Assembly (NCBI GenBank): GCA_030594505.1
Contig: JAUVFC010000056.1
Coordinates: 1-9,014, forward strand
Direction: 5' to 3'
DNA: 9,014 nt
Source: Desulfobacterales bacterium
GTDB taxonomy: Bacteria > Desulfobacterota > Desulfobacteria > Desulfobacterales > C00003106
Below the pieces are notes generated by a model. That model had not been told where the DNA came from and did not search any database. It was given only the letters and a program-made list of their open reading frames with translations. A program made the translations under genes and the position numbers. Below are positions 1 to 6,246 of the stretch, piece by piece (within the stretch, counting starts at the first letter, position 1; each line of letters starts with the position of its first letter).

Positions 1-224
1 GAGTAACTAAAGCTAAGAAAGCCGCACCAAAAGTGACATCCGGCAAGAAATCGGCTACAGAACAAGTATTCGACGCTATTCGAAAATCTTCTACAGGTAT
101 CACGGTAGGAGCGTTAAGGAAAACAACACGACTTGACAGCAAACAGGTATCCAATGTGGTCTTCAGGCTTTTAAAACAGGGAAAGATCGTAAAGAACGGC
201 CGCGGGGTCTATACTGTTAAGTAA
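1..224 (+). CDS. Lys/Ala-rich protein with C-terminal winged-helix domain (5' partial)
   Basis: The reading frame is open to the left edge (first full codon at 3), so the true start lies outside the window; an in-frame GTG at 33 is probably internal. The visible part has a short basic Lys/Ala/Pro linker and then about 55 residues, from roughly ATEQVFDAIRKS to GRGVYTVK, which look like a small winged helix. It has a helix, a second helix around VGALRKTTRLD, a recognition-like helix around SKQVSNVVFRLLKQG, and a hairpin ending in GRGVYTV. From memory, short proteins with a histone H1-like Lys/Ala-rich tract and this kind of C-terminal domain are common in Geobacter and relatives, usually annotated as hypothetical. 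DNA binding or nucleoid association is inferred from the fold and charge. The gene runs convergently toward dut and is not part of the minus-strand cluster. The stop is TAA at 222-224. Confidence 0.65.
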   Translation, partial: VTKAKKAAPKVTSGKKSATEQVFDAIRKSSTGITVGALRKTTRLDSKQVSNVVFRLLKQGKIVKNGRGVYTVK

Positions 225-244
225 GGGTTCTTTTGAATTAATTA

Positions 245-460
245 GGACGCAGATAACTATTTTTTAAAAACATTATAGAGTGTTGTGGGTTACGTGTTGC
301 GAGTTACAGGTTAAAAAGATAAAACATCTTTCTATAGCTACAATAAAGTAGGTAGCAAAATAAACAGAATCACTCAACGCACAGAGACAAAATGAAAACA
401 AAAACCCGTAACTCGCAACTTCATATTCGATATCCTGACAATCTGCGTTCATCTGCGTCC
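245..460. repeat. Outer inverted repeat with tandem 10-mer words
   Basis: The left arm GGACGCAGAT at 245-254 is the exact reverse complement of ATCTGCGTCC at 451-460. The right arm is preceded by a near copy, ATCTGCGTTC, at 441-450, making a tandem of two 10-mers with one difference. The arms lie about 217 bp apart, outermost base to outermost base, and enclose the second repeat pair at 296-419. Short words of this type recur in intergenic DNA of some environmental bacteria; that they are a genome-wide family here is inference. Confidence 0.6.
296..419. repeat. Inner inverted repeat, 17-bp arms
   Basis: GTTGCGAGTTACAGGTT at 296-312 pairs with AACCCGTAACTCGCAAC at 403-419 with a single mismatch (16 of 17). 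It is nested inside the 245-460 pair. The enclosed 90 bp is AT-rich and holds a small hairpin at 315-331. The arrangement could be a bidirectional 3'-end structure, a small non-autonomous element, or two copies of a word inserted in opposite directions. Confidence 0.65.
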
Positions 461-476
461 AAAATAGAAATTTCTA

Positions 477-941
477 TCAAATTCCCGTGTGACCAAAGCC
501 TCCCGTGTTTCTGGAGGTCTCCTCCAGTATTTCCACTTCCTCCGGCGGAACTTGATAGACTTTTTGGATTACCATTTGGGCGATTCGATCACCCCGTTTT
601 ATGGTATAGGGTTTATTCCCAAAATTGATTAGAGCAACCCCCACTTCCCCTCGATAATCTGAATCTATTGTCCCCGGAGAATTGACTATTCCTATCCCGT
701 GTTTTACAGCAAGTCCGCTGCGAGGACGAATCTGAGCTTCAAAGCCCGGCGGGATGGCCATGGCAAAGCCTGTTGGAACCAATACAATTTCTCCGGGCGG
801 CAACACGATCGGCTCCTTGATGGCAGCACAAATATCCATCCCCGATGCGTGTGGTGTCATATACCTTGGCAAGGAGATATCCGCATCCTGTTCCGGTCGC
901 AACTTGCGAATACGAAGCGCCAACTTCTCTACCTCGCTCAT
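477..941 (-). CDS. dut: Deoxyuridine 5'-triphosphate nucleotidohydrolase (dUTPase)
   Basis: It hydrolyses dUTP to dUMP and pyrophosphate, which keeps uracil out of DNA and supplies dUMP for dTMP synthesis. The 154-residue length fits the homotrimeric bacterial family. All five motifs are present: motif 1 around 32-40 (ASGMDICAA); motif 2 at 72-78 (RPRSGLA); motif 3 around 84-98 with TIDSDYRG, where Asp93 matches the catalytic base and Tyr96 the uracil-discriminating tyrosine of the E. coli enzyme; motif 4 around 116-124 (RGDRIAQMV); motif 5 at 144-153 (RNTGGFGHTG). Motif 5 has RNT where RGxGG is more usual, a mild variant that keeps the Arg and Phe. The ATG shares its A with the pnp TAA stop (TAATG), so translation is probably coupled to pnp. 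It is the last gene of the cluster. Confidence 0.97.
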   Translation of the reverse strand: MSEVEKLALRIRKLRPEQDADISLPRYMTPHASGMDICAAIKEPIVLPPGEIVLVPTGFAMAIPPGFEAQIRPRSGLAVKHGIGIVNSPGTIDSDYRGEVGVALINFGNKPYTIKRGDRIAQMVIQKVYQVPPEEVEILEETSRNTGGFGHTGI

Positions 942-3031
942 TATTCGCTTTCCGCCTTTAAAGCAGCCTTTCGGCTGAGTCTGATCTTGCCGTCGCGGTT
1001 CACTTCAAGTACCTTAACCTTTACTTTGTCTCCTTCCTTCAGAACATCAGAGACTTGTTGTACATGCTTGAAATCAAGCTGGGATATGTGAACCAGACCG
1101 TCAGTCCCCGGAAAGATTTCCACAAATGCCCCAAAATCCATGATCTTGCGAACGATTCCATCATAAAAGGCGCCTACTTCAACTTCCTGAACAATCTCTT
1201 CGACCATCTTGAGGGCCTTTTTGCCGAGTTCTTCATTGTCGGCCATGATCTTGATACTCCCCAGGTCATCCACATCGAGACGTGTGCCGGTCTCCATTTG
1301 AATGGCACGAATCACCTTTCCCCCAGGGCCGATCACGTCCCGTATCTTATCGGGATTGATTTTCAGTGTAAAGACTTTCGGCGCATGCGAAGAAATTTCC
1401 GACCGTGATTCTTTTATGGTCTCGGCCATCTTGTCGAGGATGAACAATCTCCCTCTTCTGGCTTGCTCCAGGGCCTTTTCCAGAATATCCTCTGTCAAGC
1501 CATCGATCTTTATATCCATCTGAAGGGCGGCAATTCCATCACGTGTCCCGGCGACCTTGAAATCCATGTCACCCATATGGTCTTCATCACCCAGGATGTC
1601 GGACAGTATAATGACTCTGTCCCCTTCCTTCATCAGGCCCATGGCGATGCCGGCTACCGGTCCCTTCACAGGGACCCCCGCGTCCATTAAGGCCATACTG
1701 CCGGCACATACCGTAGCCATGGAAGAGGAACCGTTTGATTCCATAATTTCAGAAACAACGCGGATAGTGTACGCGAAATCTTCCGGGTCCGGCAGAATCT
1801 TTTCAACGGCTCTTGTGGCCAGGGCGCCGTGTCCGATCTCCCTCCGTCCGGGCCCGCCCAAGCGTCTTGCTTCGCCAACACAATAGGGTGGGAAATTGTA
1901 ATGCAACATGAATGATCTAAAGACTTCCCCATTCAGCGTCTCCATACGTTGTTCATCCCCTGAGGAGCCAAGCGTCACGCTTCCGAGAGCCTGTGTCTCA
2001 CCCCGAGTAAACAGACATGATCCATGAGCTCTGGGGAGTATTCCAATCTCAGAAGCAATCTCACGAACCTCATCAAAACGACGTCCGTCGATCCTCCTAT
2101 CCTCTTTTATTGCCAGCTCGCGTATGGCACGTCGTTCCAGTTCGTAAAAACAACCTTCTGCTTCCGCTGTTTTTTCTTCCCATGTCTCACTTAACGTATT
2201 CAGGAGTTTTTCTTTGATTTCCGCTAATCGATCCTGTCTTGGAAGTTTTTCAGGGATCTGAATTGCTTCCCGTATTTGAGGCAGCGCGATCTTTTCAACC
2301 TCTGCCGCCAGCACTTCATTCTTTTCAATCTCGGGCGCTATTCTTTTTGGTTTTCCGGTTGCGTCTCTCAGTTTTCTTTGAACTTCCAGAATCGGCTGCA
2401 TCTCGCGATGTCCGAAAAGAATCGCCTCCAGCATCTCGGATTCAGGAACATTATCGCCTCCGCCTTCCACCATGACTACCGCATCCATGGTTCCAGCCAC
2501 AATAAGATTAATCGTGCTCAATTCCCATTCCTGGATGGGGGGATTAATTTTTAATTCACCCTCAATCTTTCCTACCCTAACCGCGGCAACAGGTCCTCCA
2601 AATGGTGTGTCCGAAATTTCAAGGGCTGCGGACGCCCCTATAAGGGCAAGGACATCCGGCTCATTCTCCTTGTCCATGGACAGGACTGTGGCGATAATCT
2701 GTGTTTCATTCCGGTATTGCTTAGGAAAAAGAGGCCGGATAGGACGATCTATAATACGGGCCGTAAGGGTCTCTTTTTCGCTTGGCCGCCCGATCTCTCT
2801 CCTAAAATAATTCCCGGGGATTCTACCTGCCGCATACCCTTTTTCCATATATTCCACGGTAAGGGGTACAAAATCGAGCCCCTCTCTCACTTGCTTGCTG
2901 GCCACTGATGTCACCAGAACGACAGTTTCGCCATACCGGACTAAAACAGACCCGCCGGCCTGCCTTGCTATACGGCCGGTCTCAAGGGTAAGTGTTCTTC
3001 CTCCCAACTCTGTCTCAAATTTAAAAGCCAT
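941..3031 (-). CDS. pnp: Polyribonucleotide nucleotidyltransferase (PNPase)
   Basis: This is the phosphorolytic 3'-to-5' exoribonuclease that releases nucleoside diphosphates during mRNA decay and can add tails in reverse; family members are trimers and often join the RNA degradosome. At 696 residues it is close to the E. coli length (711). Domain order is complete: a first RNase PH-like domain with YFRREIGRPSE and IDRPIRPLFP (about 75-103), a helical linker, a second RNase PH domain carrying GDEDHMGDMDF, a KH domain (about 558-619, loop GPGG at 568-571) and an S1 domain (about 620-690). Asp484 and Asp490 match the catalytic aspartates of E. coli PNPase (486 and 492). The ATG follows AAGGAAA at a reasonable distance. 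It lies 55 bp after rpsO, the common rpsO-pnp pairing. I saw no long hairpin in that gap resembling the RNase III autoregulation site of E. coli. Confidence 0.98.
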   Translation of the reverse strand: MAFKFETELGGRTLTLETGRIARQAGGSVLVRYGETVVLVTSVASKQVREGLDFVPLTVEYMEKGYAAGRIPGNYFRREIGRPSEKETLTARIIDRPIRPLFPKQYRNETQIIATVLSMDKENEPDVLALIGASAALEISDTPFGGPVAAVRVGKIEGELKINPPIQEWELSTINLIVAGTMDAVVMVEGGGDNVPESEMLEAILFGHREMQPILEVQRKLRDATGKPKRIAPEIEKNEVLAAEVEKIALPQIREAIQIPEKLPRQDRLAEIKEKLLNTLSETWEEKTAEAEGCFYELERRAIRELAIKEDRRIDGRRFDEVREIASEIGILPRAHGSCLFTRGETQALGSVTLGSSGDEQRMETLNGEVFRSFMLHYNFPPYCVGEARRLGGPGRREIGHGALATRAVEKILPDPEDFAYTIRVVSEIMESNGSSSMATVCAGSMALMDAGVPVKGPVAGIAMGLMKEGDRVIILSDILGDEDHMGDMDFKVAGTRDGIAALQMDIKIDGLTEDILEKALEQARRGRLFILDKMAETIKESRSEISSHAPKVFTLKINPDKIRDVIGPGGKVIRAIQMETGTRLDVDDLGSIKIMADNEELGKKALKMVEEIVQEVEVGAFYDGIVRKIMDFGAFVEIFPGTDGLVHISQLDFKHVQQVSDVLKEGDKVKVKVLEVNRDGKIRLSRKAALKAESE

Positions 3032-3086
3032 TTATATATTTCCTTTTTTAATTTTATTCCCTCTATTGCCCAAATGGCTGAGAAAG

Positions 3087-3356
3087 TTACTTCCTTAGAG
3101 AAAGCGACTTAATAAGGGTTTTATATCGAGTTACATCTTTATTCTTGAGATAGTTTAATAATCTTCGACGATCACCTACTAATTTCAACAACCCGCGTCT
3201 TGAATGATGATCCTTTTTATGAACTTTAAAATGTTCCGTTAAGTGGGTAATTCTGCTCGTCAAAAGAGCAATCTGGACTTCCGGAGATCCCGTGTCTTTT
3301 CCGTGCGATTTAAACTTGTCTATTATTGCCTTTTTTTCTTCCGTGGTTAGATGCAC
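3087..3356 (-). CDS. rpsO: 30S ribosomal protein S15
   Basis: S15 is a primary 16S rRNA-binding protein that nucleates the platform of the 30S subunit and later helps form an intersubunit bridge. The 89-residue product has the standard length and signature, including DTGSPEVQIALLTSRI, the KKDHHSRRGLLKLVG segment and RRRLLNYLK. The start codon is GTG at 3356-3354, fixed by a strong Shine-Dalgarno five bases upstream; no in-frame ATG lies close by. In several bacteria S15 represses its own mRNA through structure in the leader. A leader hairpin is present here (3408-3467), but I cannot show that it binds S15. truB lies 116 bp upstream; ribF, often found between truB and rpsO, is absent. Confidence 0.98.
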   Translation of the reverse strand: MHLTTEEKKAIIDKFKSHGKDTGSPEVQIALLTSRITHLTEHFKVHKKDHHSRRGLLKLVGDRRRLLNYLKNKDVTRYKTLIKSLSLRK

Positions 3357-3361
3357 TTTAA

Positions 3362-3369
3362 CCCTCCTC
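3362..3369 (-). promoter_or_regulatory. Strong Shine-Dalgarno for rpsO (decides GTG start)
   Basis: On the minus strand the sequence reads GAGGAGGG, then five bases, then GTG. It is the best anti-16S match in the window and supports the GTG start of rpsO rather than any later codon. Confidence 0.85.
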
Positions 3370-3407
3370 TTTAATTAAAACTGAATTCATAGTTACAGCT
3401 ATTTTTC

Positions 3408-3467
3408 TCGTGCCCGTGTCCGTGCGAGATTTGATTTTCCGGGCACGGAGAACGGACACAGGCACGA
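3408..3467 (-). repeat. Long hairpin between truB and rpsO
   Basis: The arms TCGTGCCCGTGTCCGT (3408-3423) and ACGGACACAGGCACGA (3452-3467) form a 16-bp stem. In a minus-strand transcript the single mismatch becomes a G-U wobble, so the stem is continuous in RNA. On the plus strand the same position is an A/C mismatch, so the fold favours the transcribed direction. The loop carries CCGTGC, which can instead pair with GCACGG at 3420-3425, giving a mutually exclusive shorter stem. It begins five bases after the truB stop. No T run follows, so it is not a typical intrinsic terminator. Possible roles are RNA processing, 3'-end protection of the upstream message, or simply an intergenic repeat. Confidence 0.65.
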
Positions 3468-3472
3468 TTAAA

Positions 3473-4366
3473 TCAATGTGGAAATACGGCATAATACCGA
3501 AAATACTCACCATTCCCGTCATGGCTTACCACCGCAATAAGCCTTTTTTGTGGGTCAACCACCTTGAGCCATGGTGATGTACCTTGTTCAAACGTCTCCA
3601 AATCACTCTTTGCCAGTGGCCTTCCGCAAAGGATATCTGCCGACATTCTGTCACTAACCATAACCTCCGGAATACCTTTAAGGGCTTCCTTCATCGTAAT
3701 AACCCGCTTATCAATGGAATCTCCTTGTGCCATATCTGCAAGCTCATCCACTGTCAGAGCATCTTCAACCTTAAATTTTCCACAGGCAAGGCGTCTTAAA
3801 CCTGCCAGATGTCCGCCGCATCCCAGAACATCTCCAATATCAGATGCTAATGCTCGAATATAAGTCCCCTTGGAACAACACACCTTGAAACGGACTTTGG
3901 GTAATTCTACCTGAAGGACTTCCAAAGAGTGAATCGTTATCCGCCGTGGCGGCTTTACGATCCCTTTCCCGGATCGTGCAAGTTTATAAAGTGGAACTCC
4001 CTTGTGCTTCAACGCTGAGAAAATAGGAGGCGCCTGTTCCATGGTCCCTACAAACTTTGCACATACGTTTTCTATCTCTGTTTCAGCAAAAGATAAATTA
4101 GTCGTTTCGGTAATTACCCTGCCGACGGCATCCTGGGTATCCGTCCGAACCCCCAGCCTTAGCACGCCCTCGTATATCTTTGTCAGAGACTCCAAAATTC
4201 CTGCCAGACGTGTAGCTTTGTTAATACAGCAGACCAAAAGCCCTGTTGCAAAAGGATCTAATGTTCCCGTATGACCTATTTTGGCCTTTAAGAGTCGCTT
4301 TAACTTTGCCACCACCCCCGCGGAAGTAATGCCGGGAGGCTTGTCTACCAACAAAACTCCGTCCAT
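3473..4366 (-). CDS. truB: tRNA pseudouridine(55) synthase TruB
   Basis: It isomerises U55 to pseudouridine in the T-loop of elongator tRNAs. The 297-residue product carries the TruB motif GHTGTLDPFATGLL at about 31-44, with Asp37 as the catalytic nucleophile. Other family marks are the YEGVLRLG segment with the conserved Tyr65, RTDTQDAVG (about 74-82), QAPPIFSALK (111-120) and CSKGTYIRALASDIG (about 164-178) with the conserved Arg171. The C-terminal 80 or so residues fit the PUA-like region of the longer TruB type. The start gives MDGVLLVDKP, the usual N terminus; the ribosome binding site is weak (GAAG). It lies 77 bp after nrnA, separated by a repeat-filled spacer. Confidence 0.97.
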   Translation of the reverse strand: MDGVLLVDKPPGITSAGVVAKLKRLLKAKIGHTGTLDPFATGLLVCCINKATRLAGILESLTKIYEGVLRLGVRTDTQDAVGRVITETTNLSFAETEIENVCAKFVGTMEQAPPIFSALKHKGVPLYKLARSGKGIVKPPRRITIHSLEVLQVELPKVRFKVCCSKGTYIRALASDIGDVLGCGGHLAGLRRLACGKFKVEDALTVDELADMAQGDSIDKRVITMKEALKGIPEVMVSDRMSADILCGRPLAKSDLETFEQGTSPWLKVVDPQKRLIAVVSHDGNGEYFRYYAVFPH

Positions 4367-4443
4367 AAATTAGCTTCACTTCGTTTCGCAATTAGTCGAG
4401 TCGTCAAATAGTCAACCACTCGACCATTCAACTACTCGACGAT
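4367..4443. other. nrnA-truB spacer containing tandem and inverted words
   Basis: This short gap is mostly occupied by copies and partial copies of a CTCGAC-containing word. Besides the 16-nt tandem array at 4414-4461, the inverse word GTCGAG occurs at 4395-4400 and can pair with CTCGAC in any of the three units as a 6-bp stem. No terminator and no promoter are convincing. Confidence 0.55.
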
Positions 4444-4461
4444 TCAACTACTCGACGATTC
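4414..4461. repeat. Three tandem 16-nt repeats crossing the end of nrnA
   Basis: The units are AACCACTCGACCATTC (4414-4429), AACTACTCGACGATTC (4430-4445) and the same again (4446-4461). Units 2 and 3 are identical and unit 1 differs at two bases. Read on the minus strand, unit 3 encodes the last five residues of NrnA (ESSSS) and the first base of its TGA stop; unit 2 provides the other two bases. Confidence 0.85.
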
Positions 4462-5421
4462 CACTGAATCAGCGATCTGAAACAACTGGGTCTTGACCGA
4501 CTTAAGAGTCCCCTCTATATTGAAACCCGAAGCATTAAAATGGCCGCCACCGCCAAACCTTTCCGCCATAGCCGCTACATCCAATTTACCTTTGGAACGA
4601 AGGCTTACATGGATTTTTTTCCCATCAATCTCCTGTACAAGCGCGGAAAACTCTGTTCCTTTGATAAATCGAGGATAGTCGACAAATCCGTTGATATCCC
4701 CGGGGCCGGTCCCTGTCTTTGCCATCATTTCGAGCGTAACCGTTACCATTGCAAATATCTTGTTGGAAGAAAGCTCCAAAGAATTCAGCACTTCGTTCAA
4801 AAGTCTTAAACGTCCGGCAGAATATGTGCCGTACACCTGTTGCGCTACAAGATGGGGCACAACACCTAATTTTACCATCTCTTCGCAAATTCGAAAAGCA
4901 ACCCTGTTTGTATTAGAAAAACGAAATGACCCGGTATCCGTTAAGATCGCCGTATAAAGATTTAAAGCTATGGGAAACGTAATCGGTCGCTCTAACTCTT
5001 TGATAAGGCGATACACAATTTCGGCTGATGCGCAGGCCGTTGTATCAACTAATCGCATTTCCCCGGATATCTGATTGGTCATATGATGATCAATATTAAT
5101 TATAACTTCTGTGGTTCCGATCTTTTTCGAAGCATCTCCAACTCTCTCCAGGTCACCGCAGTCAACAACAATAACCGCATTAAATCGTTCCGCGCCGGCA
5201 AGCTCTCTTGTGAATTGATCCACACCGGGCATAAAAAAATATTTATCGGGGATAGAACTCTCGCAATAATATACGACCTCCTTCCCCATCATTTTCAGAA
5301 TCTCACCCAGCGCTAAAGAAGAACCTATGGCATCCCCATCCGGATTGACATGGGTAGCAATCAAAAGCCGGGTTTTGTTCTTTATAAGAGACGCCGCTTT
5401 CTTAAGTACGTTCTTTTTCAT
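4444..5421 (-). CDS. nrnA: DHH-family phosphoesterase, NrnA-like oligoribonuclease / pAp phosphatase
   Basis: NrnA-type enzymes degrade very short RNA oligomers to mononucleotides and dephosphorylate pAp from sulfur metabolism; some relatives cleave cyclic-dinucleotide products. The 325-residue product has the DHH domain motifs NPDGDAIGS (26-34), VDCGD (86-90), the diagnostic DHH (111-113) and DTGSFRF (162-168), then a C-terminal DHHA1 domain with GGGGHFNASG (290-299). These Asp and His residues bind two divalent metals in the family. The start overlaps the last 20 bases of rbfA, which suggests coupled translation. The last residues, ESSSS, come from a tandem repeat that continues into the spacer. 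Substrate choice (nanoRNA, pAp or linear dinucleotide) cannot be read from the sequence. Confidence 0.92.
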   Translation of the reverse strand: MKKNVLKKAASLIKNKTRLLIATHVNPDGDAIGSSLALGEILKMMGKEVVYYCESSIPDKYFFMPGVDQFTRELAGAERFNAVIVVDCGDLERVGDASKKIGTTEVIINIDHHMTNQISGEMRLVDTTACASAEIVYRLIKELERPITFPIALNLYTAILTDTGSFRFSNTNRVAFRICEEMVKLGVVPHLVAQQVYGTYSAGRLRLLNEVLNSLELSSNKIFAMVTVTLEMMAKTGTGPGDINGFVDYPRFIKGTEFSALVQEIDGKKIHVSLRSKGKLDVAAMAERFGGGGHFNASGFNIEGTLKSVKTQLFQIADSVESSSS

Positions 5422-5761
5422 GTAAGTCTCTCATAATCCGATCAATCCGATCACCGTAATCAAAAGATTCATCATAGTGGAAGACTAACTCCGGGACGTA
5501 CCTCAGTTTCAGGCAATGGCCCAGCTCTCTTCGCATAAAGCCGACAGCGCTTTTAAAACCCGACAATACCTCTTCCTTTGATCTTGTGCTGCTGCTCCCC
5601 ATACAAAAGTAGATACGAGCTATCCTCAGGTCGCTGCTGACCCTGACACCTGTAATGGTCACCAATGCAAGACGCGGATCGTTTATTTTTTTCAATAAAA
5701 GATCCGACACTTCCGCCTGAATCAGCCCTGACACTCTATTTGTCCGTTTAACCGCGGTCAT
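5402..5761 (-). CDS. rbfA: 30S ribosome-binding factor A
   Basis: RbfA binds immature 30S subunits near the 5' end of 16S rRNA, helps late maturation, and supports growth in the cold. The 119-residue product matches the family in length and in order: an N-terminal RTNRVSGLIQAEVSDLLL helix, INDPRLALVTITGVRVSSDLRIARIYF with the KH-like beta strands, then GFMRRELGHCLKLRYVPELVFHYDES near the end. Its ATG overlaps the TGA of the upstream DUF503 gene (ATGA), and its end overlaps the start of nrnA, so the three are probably translated as a coupled block. Confidence 0.96.
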   Translation of the reverse strand: MTAVKRTNRVSGLIQAEVSDLLLKKINDPRLALVTITGVRVSSDLRIARIYFCMGSSSTRSKEEVLSGFKSAVGFMRRELGHCLKLRYVPELVFHYDESFDYGDRIDRIMRDLHEKERT

Positions 5762-6045
5762 AAACTAATAATCTCTGCCTTTGAGTCGATAATTTCGGCC
5801 AGATGCATCCCATCAACCATATTAAAAACTTTATCCAGTTTCGAATTGATATACCGCCGATCATTGCCAACCAGCGCAAAACCGATTTTAGCCCGCTGCA
5901 GAAGATCATTGTTTGAAACTTCCGCCGCAGAGGCGTTAAAGGTATTACGAATCTTTCCCACCACGCTTTTAACAATCTTCCGCTTCCCCTTGAGAGAACA
6001 ATTCCCCGGGATTCTCAAAACAATGGAACCGATTCCTACGACCAT
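5758..6045 (-). CDS. ylxP: DUF503 family protein (YlxP-like)
   Basis: This 95-residue protein has the family pattern: MVVGIGSIVLRIPGNCSLKGKR at the N terminus, the Lys/Arg-rich helix RKIVKSVVGKIRNTFNASAAEV, and a central strand KIGFALVGNDRRYINSKLDKVFNMV. DUF503/YlxP proteins are small alpha/beta proteins almost always next to infB and rbfA; their biochemical role is not firmly established, and a link to ribosome maturation is inferred from neighbours. The start gives the expected N terminus, but no clear Shine-Dalgarno precedes it, the upstream bases being AT-rich repeat DNA. The TGA stop overlaps the rbfA ATG. A 201-bp spacer separates it from infB, a longer gap than usual for this pair. Confidence 0.9.
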   Translation of the reverse strand: MVVGIGSIVLRIPGNCSLKGKRKIVKSVVGKIRNTFNASAAEVSNNDLLQRAKIGFALVGNDRRYINSKLDKVFNMVDGMHLAEIIDSKAEIISL

Positions 6046-6246
6046 GGTTTTAATTGACGATTGTCGATTGAAGATTGTCGATTGCTAATTGATGATTGCT
6101 AATTGAAAGATTTAAAAAGTAAGATTTTTTCAAGCGCTCATCAACAGTCAATTGGGAACTGTCACTATGAAGGCATGGTTTATTTTTTCAAATAGTCACT
6201 CTTTTCAATCTTCACTCTTCAATCATCAATCTTCAATCATCACTCC
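6046..6246. other. infB-ylxP spacer, non-coding, filled with short repeated words
   Basis: No gene is evident. The two ends are built from short related words (see the repeat entry for 6057-6244). The centre (about 6114-6200) is AT-rich and includes a weak ACAGT/ACTGT pairing near 6143-6163. I see no GC-rich hairpin with a T run after infB and no convincing promoter for ylxP, so whether the message continues from infB cannot be decided from sequence. Confidence 0.6.
6057..6244. repeat. GATTG-word repeats with inverted copies at both ends of the spacer
   Basis: At 6057-6108 the plus strand is a chain of words such as CGATTGTCGATTGAAGATTG and GCTAATTGATGATTGCTAAT. At about 6205-6244 the opposite orientation appears: TTCAATCTTCACTCTTCAAT followed by CATCAATCTTCAATCATCAC. 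The reverse complement of the right block (TGATTGAAGATTGATGATTG) matches the left CGATTGAAGATTGTCGATTG at most positions, giving an imperfect long inverted repeat around an 80-100 bp centre. The right block starts two bases after the infB stop. Confidence 0.65.

Larger units (their letters stand above)
225..476. other. Intergenic spacer between convergent genes, non-coding, rich in inverted repeats
   Basis: This 252-bp gap separates the 3' ends of the winged-helix gene and dut. I see no credible gene in it. It holds two nested pairs of inverted repeats (listed separately), a short AT-rich hairpin at 315-331 (AAAGAT, loop, ATCTTT), and a 12-bp perfect palindrome TAGAAATTTCTA at 465-476 directly after the dut stop. 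No GC-rich stem followed by a T run was found, so a canonical intrinsic terminator is not evident for either gene. Confidence 0.7.

Noticed and set aside
465..476. TAGAAATTTCTA palindrome as a dut terminator
   Set aside because: It is a perfect AT-rich palindrome without a loop or a following T run long enough to act as an intrinsic terminator.
392..628. Plus-strand open frame of 78 codons starting inside the repeat spacer
   Set aside because: It begins in inverted-repeat DNA and ends antisense to dut, with a low-complexity translation.
699..1091. Plus-strand open frame of 130 codons across the dut/pnp junction
   Set aside because: Antisense to two well-supported genes with intact motifs; the product shows no family resemblance.
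4395..4461. CRISPR-like array
   Set aside because: Units are 16 nt, directly abutting with no spacers, only three copies, and no cas genes nearby.
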